Assembly (NCBI RefSeq): GCF_000282515.1
Contig: NZ_AKJD01000054.1
Location: 62,001-126,000, forward strand
Reading direction: 5' to 3'
Source of the DNA: Pseudomonas sp. GM80
Lineage (GTDB): Bacteria; Pseudomonadota; Gammaproteobacteria; Pseudomonadales; Pseudomonadaceae
DNA: 64,000 bases
Program-made: the position numbers and the translations under genes
Part shown: piece by piece, positions 34,477-44,392 of the stretch
Numbering within the stretch: the first letter of the stretch is position 1
Layout of the letters: the number at the start of each line of letters is the position of its first letter
Notes under the pieces: generated by a model
The model's input: only the letters and a program-made list of their open reading frames with translations
The model's database searches: none
Told to the model about the DNA's origin: nothing

Positions 34477-35514
34477 TCAACCCTGCTCACTTTCATACCG
34501 ATCCAGCGTATCGCTGGCAATCTCGCGCCCCAACGCGATCAACTCCGGCGCCTTGTAGAACTCGAAAAACCGGCATACCCGCTTCGGCACGTTGATCAGG
34601 ATATCCGGCGGATAACCGGCGATCTTGTACTGCGCCAGCGATGTCTGCATGACCTCGAAACTCTGGTTGATCAGGTCCAGCAACGAGGCCGGTCCGACGT
34701 TATCGATAATGAAGGAGCCGGTGGCGGATTTCGGTGCGCCTTCACGCTCGGGCGCGGCGGCCGGTTGCTGGTTTTCCGGTTCGACACCCTCCAGCCACGG
34801 GTTGATATCCGCCGCCTCGGCGCGCAGCGCTTCCTGTTCGAGCTTCAGCAACTGCTCGGCCTGTGTACGGCGAAACGGCATCTTCGAACCGAGCGAACTG
34901 ATCAGGCTGTCAAAGCGTGAACGGAACGCGGCGGGGCGCTGGATCACCGGCAGTTTGTAATGGCGCTGGTTGGTCGAGTTGAGGTTGACCGCGATGATCA
35001 GGTCACAGTGGCTGGACACCACCGGCACAATCGGCAGTGGGTTGAGAATGCCGCCATCGACCAGCATGCGGTTGCCTTGCATCACCGGGGTGAACAGGCT
35101 GGGGATTGCCGCCGAGGCGCGCATGGCCTGATGCAGACAACCTTCCTGAAACCAGATTTCCTGCTGATTGGTGAGGTCGGCGGCGACGGCGGTGTAGGGG
35201 ATGCGCAGGTCTTCGATGTTGATCTCGCCGACGATCTTGCGGATCTGCCCGAAGACCTTTTCGCCACGAATGGCACCCAGGCGAAAGCTCACATCCACCA
35301 GGCGCAACACGTCGAGGTAATCGAGGCTCTCGATCCAGTTTCGGTATTCGTCGAGCTTGCCGGCGGCATAGATCCCGCCGACCACTGCGCCCATCGAGCA
35401 ACCGGCAATGCAGGCGATGTCGTAACCGCGTTTTTCAATCTCTTCAATCACCCCGATATGGGCATAGCCCCGGGCACCACCGGAGCCCAGCACCAGTGCG
35501 ACACGCTTTTTCAT
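34477..35514 (-). CDS. patatin-like phospholipase family protein (RssA-like)
   Basis: A 345-residue cytosolic serine hydrolase of the patatin family. Oxyanion loop GSGGARGYAHIG at residues 9-20, nucleophile elbow GCSMG (Ser in GXSXG) near residue 45 and the catalytic DGG in LVDGGIL near residue 160 are all present. The C-terminal third (from about residue 210) is an extension with Glu/Pro-rich linker and a helix that is common in Pseudomonas homologues. ATG at 35514 follows GGGAGGAAGC; the longer frame to 35547 lacks a ribosome-binding site. Substrate unknown; probably a lysophospholipase or acyl hydrolase. Confidence 0.92.
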   Translation of the reverse strand: MKKRVALVLGSGGARGYAHIGVIEEIEKRGYDIACIAGCSMGAVVGGIYAAGKLDEYRNWIESLDYLDVLRLVDVSFRLGAIRGEKVFGQIRKIVGEINIEDLRIPYTAVAADLTNQQEIWFQEGCLHQAMRASAAIPSLFTPVMQGNRMLVDGGILNPLPIVPVVSSHCDLIIAVNLNSTNQRHYKLPVIQRPAAFRSRFDSLISSLGSKMPFRRTQAEQLLKLEQEALRAEAADINPWLEGVEPENQQPAAAPEREGAPKSATGSFIIDNVGPASLLDLINQSFEVMQTSLAQYKIAGYPPDILINVPKRVCRFFEFYKAPELIALGREIASDTLDRYESEQG

Positions 35515-35730
35515 CCAGCTTCCTCCCGACAAGGTTCCACAATGCACCCATCGACGGGCAGGCTCAATCGCCGAGGTCGTTCAGTGCGCCAGTGACGTCG
35601 TTTTTTCGCAACGGCGTGACCCTTCAGCGCTATCCTTTCGCCAACGCAGTTTCACATGCGGGCAAGGCACTTTTTCCCGGCCTGACCGTCTTACCTGCAC
35701 GACTGATGACCTAACGTTGAGGTGTAAGTG

Positions 35731-36009
35731 ATGAAAGCCTGGATCTGTGTGCCGTTGATGGCTTTGGCATTGGCCGGTTGCGCCGGCAAGACCGCGTACC
35801 GCGACAGCTGCGGCAGCCAGCTCGACGCCGCCTGGCATGAACTGGACCTGGCCAAGGCTGAAGGCTTTGCCGGCACCGTCAGCTATTCCAAGGCGCTGTC
35901 GTTGTTGACGGCGGCCAAGACCCAGCAGCAATTCGAGGGTTTTGAAGGTTGCAGCAGTAAAGCCGAGAAGGCGCGCTTCTACATTCGCGAATCCCGCGCC
36001 GGACGCTAA
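35731..36009 (+). CDS. small lipoprotein
   Basis: A 92-residue lipoprotein: MKAWICVPLMALALAGCAG is a signal peptide with the lipobox LAGC. The mature part is mostly helical (SQLDAAWHELDLAKAEG, YSKALSLLTAAKTQQQFE) with a CSSKAEKARFYIRES tail; the layout recalls DUF4398-like lipoproteins. Two cysteines could pair in the mature region. A GTG at 35728 precedes the ATG; GAGGTGTAA is the ribosome-binding site. Followed after 79 bp by the CHAD-domain gene. Confidence 0.85.
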   Translation: MKAWICVPLMALALAGCAGKTAYRDSCGSQLDAAWHELDLAKAEGFAGTVSYSKALSLLTAAKTQQQFEGFEGCSSKAEKARFYIRESRAGR

Positions 36010-36088
36010 GCTGCTGACCTGAGGCAAGGATGCTGCGCGGTCGAACCGCCAGACTCATCCCCCAGGGCATTTGAATCAGGAGCATGTG

Positions 36089-36856
36089 ATGTCTGCGTTG
36101 GTTGACCGTTTGGTGGCTCATGTCCTGAGCCTGGAGGTGCGACTGCTGGCTTGTCAGGCGCGGATGACGGCGCGCACTGATCCTGAGGCGCTGCACGATC
36201 TGCGCACCACGGTGCGGCGCCTGCGCAGTCTGTTGCGGCCATTGCGCGGTTTGCCGGGTGTCGAGCAATTGGAGGACGCGGCGTCGGCGGTGGGTCAATT
36301 GACCACGCCGTGGCGCGATCGTGAAGTGCTGGCCGCGTACCTGCTCGAGCACGCTCAGCCCGAAGCCGCGCAACGGCGTATGGCGCAGATGGCTGAGGCC
36401 TACCCGGCGCTGGCCGCCAGTGCCGAGGTGGCGTCGCTGTTGATGATTCTCGACGCCTTTCCACGCTTTTTGCGCGCCTCGCAGCGCCAGGGTTTGCTCA
36501 AGGGCCTGGATAAACGCATCGAAAAACGCCTCGGCAAACAATGGAAAAAACTCGACGCGGCCTTGCACGATCCCGCCCACGACCGTCATCGCCTGCGCCT
36601 GTTGATCAAGCGCGTGCGCTACGGCATCGAAGCCTATCCAGAGCTTGATCGTCTGCCTGCGGCGGCGTTGCCACGCTTGAAGGCCGCGCAAGGTGCGTTG
36701 GGCGACTGGCACGACTGCTGGCAGTGGCTGGCGAAAGCCGAACACGAAGCGGATCTTGAGCCTTGCGTCGCGACATGGCAGGCAACCATGATCAAGGCCG
36801 AAATCAAAGCCGACCGCGTGCTCGAAAAACTCAGCGCAGCCTGCTTCAAATCCTGA
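36089..36856 (+). CDS. CHAD domain-containing protein
   Basis: A 255-residue all-helical CHAD protein. The domain typically binds inorganic polyphosphate through conserved His and basic residues: here ALHDLRTTVRRLRSLLRPLR near residue 35, DPAHDRHRLRLLIKRVRYGIEAYPE near 170 and LGDWHDCWQWL near 210. ATG at 36089 has CAGGAGCATG before it. Polyphosphate binding is inferred from the family; the partner is unknown. A REP element starts 13 bp after the stop. Confidence 0.9.
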   Translation: MSALVDRLVAHVLSLEVRLLACQARMTARTDPEALHDLRTTVRRLRSLLRPLRGLPGVEQLEDAASAVGQLTTPWRDREVLAAYLLEHAQPEAAQRRMAQMAEAYPALAASAEVASLLMILDAFPRFLRASQRQGLLKGLDKRIEKRLGKQWKKLDAALHDPAHDRHRLRLLIKRVRYGIEAYPELDRLPAAALPRLKAAQGALGDWHDCWQWLAKAEHEADLEPCVATWQATMIKAEIKADRVLEKLSAACFKS

Positions 36857-36868
36857 GCAACCTCCACC

Positions 36869-36959
36869 CCCTGTAGGAGCTGCCGAAGGCTGCGATCTTT
36901 TGATTTTGTCTTTGAAAAACCACATCAAAAGATCGCAGCCTTCGGCAGCTCCTACAGGG
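36869..36959. repeat. REP-type palindrome, family GTAGGAGCTGCCG
   Basis: Arms CCCTGTAGGAGCTGCCGAAGG and its inverse CCTTCGGCAGCTCCTACAGGG, with GCTGCGATCTTTTGAT inside; the best conserved of the three copies in the window. Confidence 0.92.
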
Positions 36960-37061
36960 AGGGTGTCTGATCTGTCAGCGCATTTGACCGGAATAGACGC
37001 TGCGGTGCTGTGCCGGGCTGGTTAAGATCCCTGCATTCCTTTCTCGTTTTCTGAGGTTGCC

Positions 37062-37856
37062 ATGCGCTTTTGCGATCTGCTCGATGCCGTCCGCCGTGAT
37101 CCGCACGTGACGATTCCCGCCGAATGGGCGCAGGGTCGTGCCAGTTTCGGTGGCCTGGTCGCCGCGCTGCAATACGAAGCCATGCGCGCCAGAGTGCCGG
37201 CGGATCGACCGGTGCGTTCGCTGGCGATCACTTTTGTCGGCCCGGTCGAGCCCGAAGTCCCGGTCAGTTTTGAAGTTGACGTGTTGCGCGAAGGCAAAGC
37301 GGTCAGCCAGGTGCTGGGCCGCGCCATGCAGAACGGCCAGGTGGTCACGCTGGTACAAGGCAGTTTTGGCGCCTCGCGGCCCTCGGAAGTGGCGATTGCC
37401 GCAGAGCCGGCCCCTGAGATGAAGCATTGGGACGACTGTCAGGAACTGCCCTATATCAAAGGCGTGCTACCGGAATTCATGCGTCACCTGGGCATGCGCT
37501 GGACCATCGGCGGTCTGCCGTTTACCGGTAATCCGTCGCGGGAGATGGGCGGTTGGGTACGATTGCGTGGGGATGTGAAGGAAGAACCGGTCACCGAGTC
37601 GCACATTCTGGCGTTGGTGGACGCGTGGCCGCCGTCGTTGCTGCCGCACCTGAAGAAACCGGCCATGGGCAGCACGCTGACCTGGACCATCGAATTCGTT
37701 CAGCCGTTACGTGAGTTGAGCACGCTGGACTGGTGCAAGTACCGCGTTGAAACCGAGTACGCCGCTGACGGCTACGGACATGCCGCCGCGAAACTGTGGA
37801 GTGCGCAAGGCGAGTTGATCGCCATGAGCCGCCAGACTGTCACGATCTTCGCCTGA
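37062..37856 (+). CDS. acyl-CoA thioesterase family protein (double hot-dog)
   Basis: A 264-residue protein with two hot-dog domains as in TesB-type and acyl-CoA thioesterase-like proteins. First domain: RASFGGLVAALQYEAMR, LAITFVGPVEPEVPVSFEVDVLREGKAVSQV; second: GWVRLRGDVKEEPVTESHILALVDAWPPS and EFVQPLRELSTLDWCKYRVETEYAADGYGHAAAKLWS. The function would be hydrolysis of acyl-CoA; the substrate chain length is unknown. Start ATG at 37062 is preceded by TCTGAGG. It ends 1 bp from the convergent Mpo1-like gene. Confidence 0.85.
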   Translation: MRFCDLLDAVRRDPHVTIPAEWAQGRASFGGLVAALQYEAMRARVPADRPVRSLAITFVGPVEPEVPVSFEVDVLREGKAVSQVLGRAMQNGQVVTLVQGSFGASRPSEVAIAAEPAPEMKHWDDCQELPYIKGVLPEFMRHLGMRWTIGGLPFTGNPSREMGGWVRLRGDVKEEPVTESHILALVDAWPPSLLPHLKKPAMGSTLTWTIEFVQPLRELSTLDWCKYRVETEYAADGYGHAAAKLWSAQGELIAMSRQTVTIFA

Positions 37857-37857
37857 A

Positions 37858-38223
37858 TCAATGCCGGCGATGGCGTTCACGCCAGGCGCGCCACCAGCCG
37901 CCGCTGAGCAAGAACCGTGGAAAGGTCAGAAACTGTTCGACCAACAAGCGTGATACGGCATCTTTGCGATCACTGAACGGCTCGGAGGCTTGCGCCTCCA
38001 GGCTGTGGCCGTGGCGCTGCAGACCCAGCGCCGCAACGATACCGATCACGCCGATGGCGACACTGGCCAGGCTCAGGCTGAACACCCCGGACACGATCAG
38101 CAGAAACGCCACGATGAACAGCGGCACGGCAATCAGGTGCAGCGCCAGGTTGGTCGGATGCTGATGATTGCCCGGGTACGCGCGCCATTGCCACGCGGGA
38201 AGGTTGGGGTGACGTTTGCCCAT
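37858..38223 (-). CDS. Mpo1-like/DUF962 membrane protein
   Basis: A 121-residue protein with two or three helices in the middle (LALHLIAVPLFIVAFLLIVSGVFSLSLASVAIGVIGIVAALGLQ). YPGNHQHPTNLALHLIAVP and LQRHGHSLEAQASEPFSDR carry histidines placed as in Mpo1 (DUF962), an iron-dependent dioxygenase of 2-hydroxy fatty acids in yeast. The ATG at 38223 follows GAGGAGTAGTC; the 38295 frame extension is unsupported. Confidence 0.78.
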   Translation of the reverse strand: MGKRHPNLPAWQWRAYPGNHQHPTNLALHLIAVPLFIVAFLLIVSGVFSLSLASVAIGVIGIVAALGLQRHGHSLEAQASEPFSDRKDAVSRLLVEQFLTFPRFLLSGGWWRAWRERHRRH

Positions 38224-38353
38224 GTTGACTACTCCTCGATCCTTGTTGAACACATGGCTGAAGAATAGGCCCGGGCAAGGAGGGCGGCGAATCAAGGTTG
38301 GCTATTGAAGCGATAGGCGTCATCGCAGGATTTGATGTCGTTTCAAATGCCGC

Positions 38354-38446
38354 CATCGCGGGCAAGCCCGCTCCCACAGTGATCTCCAGTGAACACCGGT
38401 TGTGTGAACACCCATGAAACCTGTGGGAGCGGGCTTGCCCGCGATG
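38354..38446. repeat. REP-type palindrome, family GCGGGCAAGCCCGCTCCCACA
   Basis: Nearly perfect arms CATCGCGGGCAAGCCCGCTC... and ...GAGCGGGCTTGCCCGCGATG. It ends 7 bp from the stop of the chemoreceptor gene at 38453. Confidence 0.92.
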
Positions 38447-38452
38447 AGGCCG

Positions 38453-39934
38453 TCAGAGTTTCAGCTGCCCAATCGCCTTGCTCAACTCCCCCGCCAACGT
38501 CGCCAGTTCATTACTGGTGGTCGCCGAATCGACCGTCTGCTGCACGGTGTTCTCGGTCACATCACGAATACTCACCACCGCCCGATTCATTTCCTCGGCG
38601 ACCTGGCTCTGCTGCTCTGCCGCGACGGCAATCTGCGTGTTGCTTTCGCGCATCTGCGCCACCGCCCCAGTGATTTCCGCCAGTGCTGCGCCAGCCTCCT
38701 GCGCTTGCTGCACGCAGTCGTCGGCCTTGTACGAACTCTCCTGCATGAAATCCACCGCATCACGCGTACCGGCCTGCAACGCCGACACCATGGTGGTGAT
38801 TTCATCGGTCGAGGCCTGCACGCGTTTCGCCAGGTTGCGCACTTCATCGGCGACCACGGCAAAACCACGGCCCATTTCACCCGCGCGGGCGGCTTCGATG
38901 GCGGCGTTGAGGGCCAGAAGGTTGGTCTGCTCGGCGATGCTGTGAATCACGCCGACCACACCGTTGATCTTCTGACTGTCTTCGGCAAGGCGCTGGATCA
39001 TTTCGGCGGTCTGCTGCACGCCGCTGGAGAGCCCGGCAATCGAATGCTGCACCCGCGCCACCACTTGCTGGCCGCTGCCGGCGAGGCCATCGGCGGTCTG
39101 CGACAAATCCCGAGTGGCGCCCGCGTGTTGGGCGATGTGGTAAACCGTGGCGGTCATTTCATTGATCGCTGTGGCGGCCTGATCGGTTTCACTTTGCTGG
39201 CCGAGCATGCCGTGGCGCACCTCGTTCATGCTCGACGCCAGCCGCGCGGCGCCGACATCCAGTTGCCGCGCCGTGTTGGCGACGGTGCTGACCACGCGTT
39301 GATAACCGGCCTGCATCGCGTTGAACGCATTGGCCATCTGCCCGACCTCATCTTTGCCGACCAAGGGGACGCGGGCGGAGAGGTCGCCGCTCTTTTCAAC
39401 GTGCAGCATCACGTCTTTCAAGGTGTTGAGCTGGCTGAGCAGAAAACGGATCAGCAACTGCGAAGCGCCGAGCATCGCCAGCATCAGAATGAACACCGCC
39501 ACCGCGTAGTTGGCAAATCGCTCGCCGAAGACCTGCGTCAGGCTTGGGCCATAGGCGATCACCGCGACTTGCTGGCCGTCGGCGCGGCTGAACACTTCAG
39601 CGCCCATCAGCGGATTTTCGCCCAACACTGGCATTGGGTTGATGTCGTTCCAGCCATGGCTGTCGGTGATCTCCAGCAGCGGCTGATCGTTGAGGCGCGG
39701 CGCTTCACCGTGCTTGAACGTCAGCACGTGATCGGCCTTGGGCAACGCTTGCCCGGCTGGCCAGGCCATGAGTATTTGCGCCTGGGCTTGAGCCGAGGCT
39801 TTGGAGGCGTGACTGCGCGCCTGCTGCTCAAGCTGCACGGCGTACAGCACCAGCAGCAGGGTCGTGACGAAGGCGACCGCGTTGACCGCCCAGAATTTGT
39901 ATTTCAGCGAGATATTGCTAAGCCAGGCACCCAT
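38453..39934 (-). CDS. methyl-accepting chemotaxis protein
   Basis: A 493-residue membrane chemoreceptor. First helix at about residues 13-32, a short periplasmic ligand domain (about 130 residues; [15 protein letters not shown]... to [11 protein letters not shown]), second helix about 160-180 ([19 protein letters not shown]), HAMP ([24 protein letters not shown]), then the signalling domain with the hairpin tip [25 protein letters not shown]. The small periplasmic domain suits a four-helix bundle or a small PAS-like fold. ATG at 39934 with GAAGACCTCC; an upstream ATG at 39970 is less likely. Ligand unknown. Confidence 0.92.
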   Translation of the reverse strand: MGAWLSNISLKYKFWAVNAVAFVTTLLLVLYAVQLEQQARSHASKASAQAQAQILMAWPAGQALPKADHVLTFKHGEAPRLNDQPLLEITDSHGWNDINPMPVLGENPLMGAEVFSRADGQQVAVIAYGPSLTQVFGERFANYAVAVFILMLAMLGASQLLIRFLLSQLNTLKDVMLHVEKSGDLSARVPLVGKDEVGQMANAFNAMQAGYQRVVSTVANTARQLDVGAARLASSMNEVRHGMLGQQSETDQAATAINEMTATVYHIAQHAGATRDLSQTADGLAGSGQQVVARVQHSIAGLSSGVQQTAEMIQRLAEDSQKINGVVGVIHSIAEQTNLLALNAAIEAARAGEMGRGFAVVADEVRNLAKRVQASTDEITTMVSALQAGTRDAVDFMQESSYKADDCVQQAQEAGAALAEITGAVAQMRESNTQIAVAAEQQSQVAEEMNRAVVSIRDVTENTVQQTVDSATTSNELATLAGELSKAIGQLKL

Positions 39935-40040
39935 GGAGGTCTTCTCTGATAGCGGAAACAGCATTGGCAAGGTGCCAGCATTGTGCCGCTATCCAGATAT
40001 GAAGAACTTGATGCACATCAAAAGACCCCCATCCTGCCAC

Positions 40041-40129
40041 TGTAGGAGTGAGCCTGCTCGCGATGGCGATGGATCAGTCACCGCGATGTTGAATGAGCTG
40101 TCGCCATCGCGAGCAGGCTCACTCCGACA
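40041..40129. repeat. inverted repeat, family TGTAGGAGTGAGCCTGCTCGC
   Basis: Near-perfect 29-bp arms at 40041-40069 and 40101-40129 with one mismatch. A third REP-like family of pseudomonads. It lies 16 bp beyond the stop of the TatD gene at 40146. Confidence 0.9.
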
Positions 40130-40145
40130 TTCAGTTTCTGGTGTG

Positions 40146-40952
40146 TCAGGGGAGTACGGGGAGGTTGTAAAACGCGCGAGCGCAAGCAGTGGTGTGCGCC
40201 GCCAGATCGTCTTCGGATTCACCCCGATGCAAGGCCACCTCACGCAGCACTTCAGTCAAATACGCCGGCTCATTGCGACCGTTTTTCGGCTTCGGCCGCA
40301 ACGTGCGCGGCAGCAAATACGGCGCATCGCTTTCCAGCATCAATCGCCCACGCTTGATCTCTTTGACCAGCGGGTGCAAATGCGTGCCTCGGCGCTCATC
40401 GCAGATCCAGCCGGTGATGCCGATGTGCAGATCCAGATCGAGGTAGCTGAACAACGCCTTTTGCTCGCCGGTAAAGCAATGCACCACAGCGGCCGGCAAT
40501 TGATCGCGGAAGTCTTTGAGTATCTCCAGCAGACGCTGGCTGGCGTCGCGCTCGTGCAGGAACACCGGCATTTGCAGTTCGACGGCCATGGCCAGGTGTT
40601 CTTCAAGAACCTTTTCCTGCTGCGCGCGCGGCGAGAAATCGCGGTTGAAATCCAGCCCGCATTCGCCCACCGCGACCACGTTGGTTTCCTTCAGCAAACT
40701 GCGCAGACGCCGGGCACTGTCCGCGTTCCAGTCACTGGCCGAATGCGGATGAATACCGGCAGTGGCGAACAGTCGCTGTGCAGAGTCGTCCAGTTGCTGA
40801 CACAGCTCCAGCGCCTGTTCGCTGCCCTCGACGCTGGTGCCGGTCAACACCAGTTGGCAGACCCCGGCGGCATAGGCGCGATCAAGCACGGCCTGGTGTT
40901 TGTCGGCGAAACTTGGGTTGGTCAGGTTGACGCCGATATCGATGAGTTGCAT
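40146..40952 (-). CDS. TatD family hydrolase
   Basis: A 268-residue metal-dependent amidohydrolase-fold protein of the TatD family (DNase/3'-5' exonuclease in characterised members). [12 protein letters not shown] at the N terminus supplies the first metal ligands, then [44 protein letters not shown] and [13 protein letters not shown], all in family order. ATG at 40952 (RBS CGAGGTAGC); the extension to 40985 is unsupported. Monocistronic with a repeat at its 3' side. Confidence 0.93.
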   Translation of the reverse strand: MQLIDIGVNLTNPSFADKHQAVLDRAYAAGVCQLVLTGTSVEGSEQALELCQQLDDSAQRLFATAGIHPHSASDWNADSARRLRSLLKETNVVAVGECGLDFNRDFSPRAQQEKVLEEHLAMAVELQMPVFLHERDASQRLLEILKDFRDQLPAAVVHCFTGEQKALFSYLDLDLHIGITGWICDERRGTHLHPLVKEIKRGRLMLESDAPYLLPRTLRPKPKNGRNEPAYLTEVLREVALHRGESEDDLAAHTTACARAFYNLPVLP

Positions 40953-41187
40953 GGTTGCTACCTCGGGCCGAAGGCCGGAAAGCATACCAGAGCTGTAGAT
41001 TCATAAGAAAAGCCAAGAACTACAACGAGTTATAGCTGTCTTTTGATGCCGCGACGCAGCCCGGTTTGGCAAAGATGCCATCACTGTGCCAGTCTCTCGC
41101 ACTTTGCCAGCGCTCAGGCGCTCTGTTTTCGTCGGTGATTGACGCCGTTCAGCGGTGGACTCACCCCGTATTCTTTCCGGAGAGTGG

Positions 41188-42609
41188 ATGATTCGTCCCT
41201 CGGTTTTGTTGCTGTTGTGTGGATCGTTGCTGCTGCCGATGACGGCGGTTGCGCGCCTGCCCGGGCCGCTGCAGGCAGTACCGGCCACCAAGGTCCGTGA
41301 TCTTTCGGAGATTCGCAGCAGCCGCGTCCTGCGGGTGCTGGTCAACCAGAGCCGCAACAGCTCCGGCGAGGTCCAGGGCCAGGCCATCGGTGTCGAATAC
41401 CATCGCCTGCGCGCCTTCGAGCAATACCTCAATGGCCACGCCCGCGATGGCCAGGAAATCACCCTCAAGATCATTCCCAAAGCCAAGGATCAACTGCTCG
41501 GCGCGCTGCAACGTGGCGAGGGTGACCTGGTCGCGCCAGGCGAATTGCTCGACCTGCAAGCGGGTTTCGCCGTGGCCAGCAGTGAGCCGATCGCCAGCAA
41601 CGTGCCGTTGGTGCTGGTGGGCATCAAAGGCGAGCGCCGTTACACCAAGGTCGAACAATTGGCCGGCAAGACCCTTGCGTTGCCAACGGGCAGCGCGGCG
41701 GGGGAGGCGGTCAGTCAGATCAACCAGAAACTGGCGCTGCACAAGCTGGCGCCGATCAAGATCGAATGGGTCGACCCGACGCTGGCGGTCGAGGATGTCC
41801 TGGAGATGGTGCAGGGCGGTATTTTCCACCTGACCATCGTCGAGCAACCGATTGCCGAGCGCTGGGGCAAGATCCTGCCGAAATTGCGCTTTGACCGACA
41901 AGTGATGATCAGCGAGCCGGGCGAGGAATACTGGTTCGTGCGCCGCGATGCGTCGATGCTGCGGGCAAGCATCGACCGCTTCCTGACTGGCTACAAAAAG
42001 CCTTCCAACGAAGATGCGGCGTTTTTGCGCATCTATCGGCGTCTCTATCAAGTGCACTATCCCTTGGCCAAGGCTGACCGCCAGCGTCTGGAAAAACTGC
42101 GCCCGACCCTGCAAAAACATGCCGATGCACAGAACATGGACTGGCTCAACCTGGCGGCGCTGGCGTTCAAGGAGTCGGCGCTGCAACCCAATGCGCGCAG
42201 CGGCAGTGGCCCGACCGGGCTGATGCAGATCACTCCGTCTGCGGCGCAGCGGGTCGGCGTCAACAATATCCAGAATCTCGATGCGAATGTGCAGGCCGGG
42301 GCCAAATACCTGGCGATGATCCGGCGCAAGTTCTTCAACAGCCCCAAACTCAATGAACGCGAGCGCATGGCCTTCACCCTGGCCGCGTACAACATCGGGC
42401 CGGAGCGGGTCCAGGGCATGCGCGCCGAAGCCCGCAGGCGTGGGCTGAACCCTAATCAATGGTTTTTCCAGGTCGAGCGCATCGCCATGGAGCAGGTGGG
42501 AATGGGCGCCGTCAGCTATGTTAATAGCGTGAACAAATACTATTTGGCGTTCGACCGGGAGCGAGAGTCGTTGGAGCCCCGGGGACAGAAAGTTGTCTCA
42601 CGCAAATGA
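41188..42609 (+). CDS. MltF-like lytic transglycosylase with solute-binding domain
   Basis: A 473-residue exported murein hydrolase. Signal peptide (MIRPSVLLLLCGSLLLPMTAVA), a family-3 solute-binding domain (about residues 45-270; LRVLVNQSRNSSGEVQGQAIGVEYHRLRAFEQYL) and a C-terminal SLT domain with catalytic Glu329 in FKESALQPNARSGSGPTGLMQITPSAA and AYNIGPERVQGMR. The same layout as MltF, which cuts peptidoglycan glycan strands with formation of 1,6-anhydro ends. This may be a paralogue of the core mltF. ATG at 41188 follows CCGGAGAG; longer frame from 41155 unlikely. About 230 bp without genes precedes it. Confidence 0.9.
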   Translation: MIRPSVLLLLCGSLLLPMTAVARLPGPLQAVPATKVRDLSEIRSSRVLRVLVNQSRNSSGEVQGQAIGVEYHRLRAFEQYLNGHARDGQEITLKIIPKAKDQLLGALQRGEGDLVAPGELLDLQAGFAVASSEPIASNVPLVLVGIKGERRYTKVEQLAGKTLALPTGSAAGEAVSQINQKLALHKLAPIKIEWVDPTLAVEDVLEMVQGGIFHLTIVEQPIAERWGKILPKLRFDRQVMISEPGEEYWFVRRDASMLRASIDRFLTGYKKPSNEDAAFLRIYRRLYQVHYPLAKADRQRLEKLRPTLQKHADAQNMDWLNLAALAFKESALQPNARSGSGPTGLMQITPSAAQRVGVNNIQNLDANVQAGAKYLAMIRRKFFNSPKLNERERMAFTLAAYNIGPERVQGMRAEARRRGLNPNQWFFQVERIAMEQVGMGAVSYVNSVNKYYLAFDRERESLEPRGQKVVSRK

Positions 42610-42720
42610 TCAAATAAACTGATTGTTATGGCGGAATATTTGCGCTTTTAACATGAAAATAACTGATTAATATAGCGGCCAACCAACACACATCACTTCT
42701 CGCAAAACAAGGAATGCCCC

Positions 42721-43155
42721 ATGAGCTCTCTGATCAACAAGGTTCTGTTCACCCGTGCCGGCTACGGTCTGACCATTCTGCGCATCGCCGTCGGCGTGAT
42801 CTTCGCCGCCCACGGCTCGCAGAAACTCTTCGGCCTGTTCGGTGGTTACGGTCTGGCGGGGACCGCGCAATACATGGACAGCATCGGTCTGCACCCGGGT
42901 TACGTTATGGCCACGCTGGCCGGCGGTACCGAGTTCTTTGCCGGTCTGGCGCTGATCATCGGCCTGCTGGTTCGTCCGGCGGCATTGGGTTTGACCTTTC
43001 TTTCGCTGGTGGCCATTTTCACCGTGCACATCGGTAACGGTCTGTTCATGGCCAACAACGGTTACGAATTCGCCCTGGCCCTGCTCGGCGGCAGCCTTGC
43101 GGTGCTGATCGAAGGCGCTGGCAAACTCTCGGTGGATCGCGCCATCGCTGGTTGA
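42721..43155 (+). CDS. DoxX family membrane protein
   Basis: A 144-residue protein with four predicted helices of the DoxX/SURF4-like family. GLTILRIAVGVIFAAHGSQKLFGLFGGYGLAGTAQYMDSIGLHPG and LAGGTEFFAGLALIIGLLVRPAALGLTFLSLVAIFTVHI are typical. Function in bacteria is not settled; some homologues are linked to redox balance and stress. AAGGAATGCCCC precedes the ATG. It is closed by a strong terminator that also serves the convergent htpX gene. Confidence 0.92.
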   Translation: MSSLINKVLFTRAGYGLTILRIAVGVIFAAHGSQKLFGLFGGYGLAGTAQYMDSIGLHPGYVMATLAGGTEFFAGLALIIGLLVRPAALGLTFLSLVAIFTVHIGNGLFMANNGYEFALALLGGSLAVLIEGAGKLSVDRAIAG

Positions 43156-43172
43156 TCCGCAGCTTCAGACAA

Positions 43173-43206
43173 AAAAATGCCCGTATCGCGAGATACGGGC
43201 ATTTTT
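43173..43206. terminator. bidirectional Rho-independent terminator
   Basis: Stem AAAAATGCCCGTATC / GATACGGGCATTTTT with GCGA loop, between the convergent doxX-like and htpX genes; A and T tracts serve both strands. Confidence 0.94.
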
Positions 43207-43239
43207 GTTTTTCTGCTGTGTGATATTGCCGCCGTCAGA

Positions 43240-44127
43240 TCAACCGCGGCGACGCAGGGCATCGATACGCGCTTCCAGCGGCGGGTGGCTCATGAACATG
43301 CGAGCGAAACCCTGCTTGATGCCACCGTTGATGCCGAACGCATTCAGGGTGTCGGGCATGTGCACCGGCAGACCCTGTTCAGCGCGCAGGCGTTGCAGTG
43401 CGCCGATCATTGCGCTGGTGCCGGCCAGGCGGGCACCGGCTTCGTCAGCGCGGAATTCGCGTTTGCGCGAGAACCACATGACGATCGCACTGGCCAGTAT
43501 GCCCAGTACCAGTTCGGCGAAGATGGTCGCCACGTAGTAGGCAATGCCCTGACCCTCTTCGTTCTTGAAGATCACCTTGTCGACAAAATTGCCGATGATT
43601 CGCGCGAAGAACATCACGAAGGTGTTCACCACACCCTGGATCAGCGCCAGGGTAACCATGTCACCGTTGGCGACGTGGCCGATTTCGTGGGCCAGCACGG
43701 CTTTCACTTCATCGGGCGAGAAACGCTCGAGCAGGCCCTGGCTGACCGCGACCAACGCGTCGTTCTTGTTCCAGCCGGTCGCAAAGGCGTTGGCCTCGTA
43801 GGCCGGGAAAATACCCACTTCGGGCATCTTGATCCCGGCTTCGCGGGACAGTTGCTCAACGGTTTGCAACAGCCATTGCTCATGCCGGGTCCGTGGCTGG
43901 CTGATGATCTGAGTGCTGGTGCTCATCTTCGCCATCCACTTGGAGATGAACAGCGAGAACAACGAACCGGCGAAACCAAAGACCGCACAGAAAACCAGCA
44001 GCTGATTGAGATTGAGATCAATCCCGTTGGCCGCCATGAACCCGTTGAAGCCGAACAGGCTCAGGGTGATGCTGGCTATCAGCACGACCGCCAGGTTAGT
44101 GGCCAAAAACAGCAGGATGCGCATCAT
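43240..44127 (-). CDS. htpX: membrane zinc metalloprotease HtpX
   Basis: Inner-membrane M48 protease for quality control of misfolded membrane proteins. 295 residues, normal size. Two N-terminal helices ([21 protein letters not shown] and [19 protein letters not shown]), the metal site HEIGH (His147, His151) and the third ligand glutamate in [13 protein letters not shown], then two further helices around residues 160-200. GAGGAG lies upstream of the ATG. A sigma-32-like promoter (44174-44202) fits its known heat-shock control. Preceded on the same strand by alaA with a 305-bp gap. Confidence 0.97.
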   Translation of the reverse strand: MMRILLFLATNLAVVLIASITLSLFGFNGFMAANGIDLNLNQLLVFCAVFGFAGSLFSLFISKWMAKMSTSTQIISQPRTRHEQWLLQTVEQLSREAGIKMPEVGIFPAYEANAFATGWNKNDALVAVSQGLLERFSPDEVKAVLAHEIGHVANGDMVTLALIQGVVNTFVMFFARIIGNFVDKVIFKNEEGQGIAYYVATIFAELVLGILASAIVMWFSRKREFRADEAGARLAGTSAMIGALQRLRAEQGLPVHMPDTLNAFGINGGIKQGFARMFMSHPPLEARIDALRRRG

Positions 44128-44173
44128 GGTTGTAGAAATCTCCTCAAACTAAAGATGTAGCGTACTGCGGGGT

Positions 44174-44202
44174 ATATAAGGTGCTGCACCGGGCTATTCA
44201 AC
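44174..44202 (-). promoter_or_regulatory. sigma-32 (RpoH) type promoter of htpX
   Basis: Minus-strand GTTGAAT (44196-44202), a 14-bp spacer, then CCTTATAT (44174-44181), against CTTGAAA-N13..15-CCCCATNT. Five of seven positions agree in each element and the spacing is right. The predicted start of transcription is about 40 bp before the htpX ATG. Confidence 0.6.
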
Positions 44203-44392
44203 TGAGTGACTATTTCAAACTGTGTCCTACAGCAGATTCTGCGCTGCGCGGTGTATTTCCCACGGCTGACACGGACAGGGACGACAGATAGCCGCGACCC
44301 GCCGCCATTACGTCAGACGTTTGTGGGCGGTATGAATCGCAAGTGTAGAAGGCGGGTGAGGGCGGGGGAGGTAGATGTGTTGCTGAATCAGA

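Noticed and set aside
38414..39949. 511-residue open frame antisense to the chemoreceptor gene
   Set aside because: The minus-strand protein shows full TM-HAMP-MCP layout; the plus-strand frame runs through a REP element and is rich in His and Arg.
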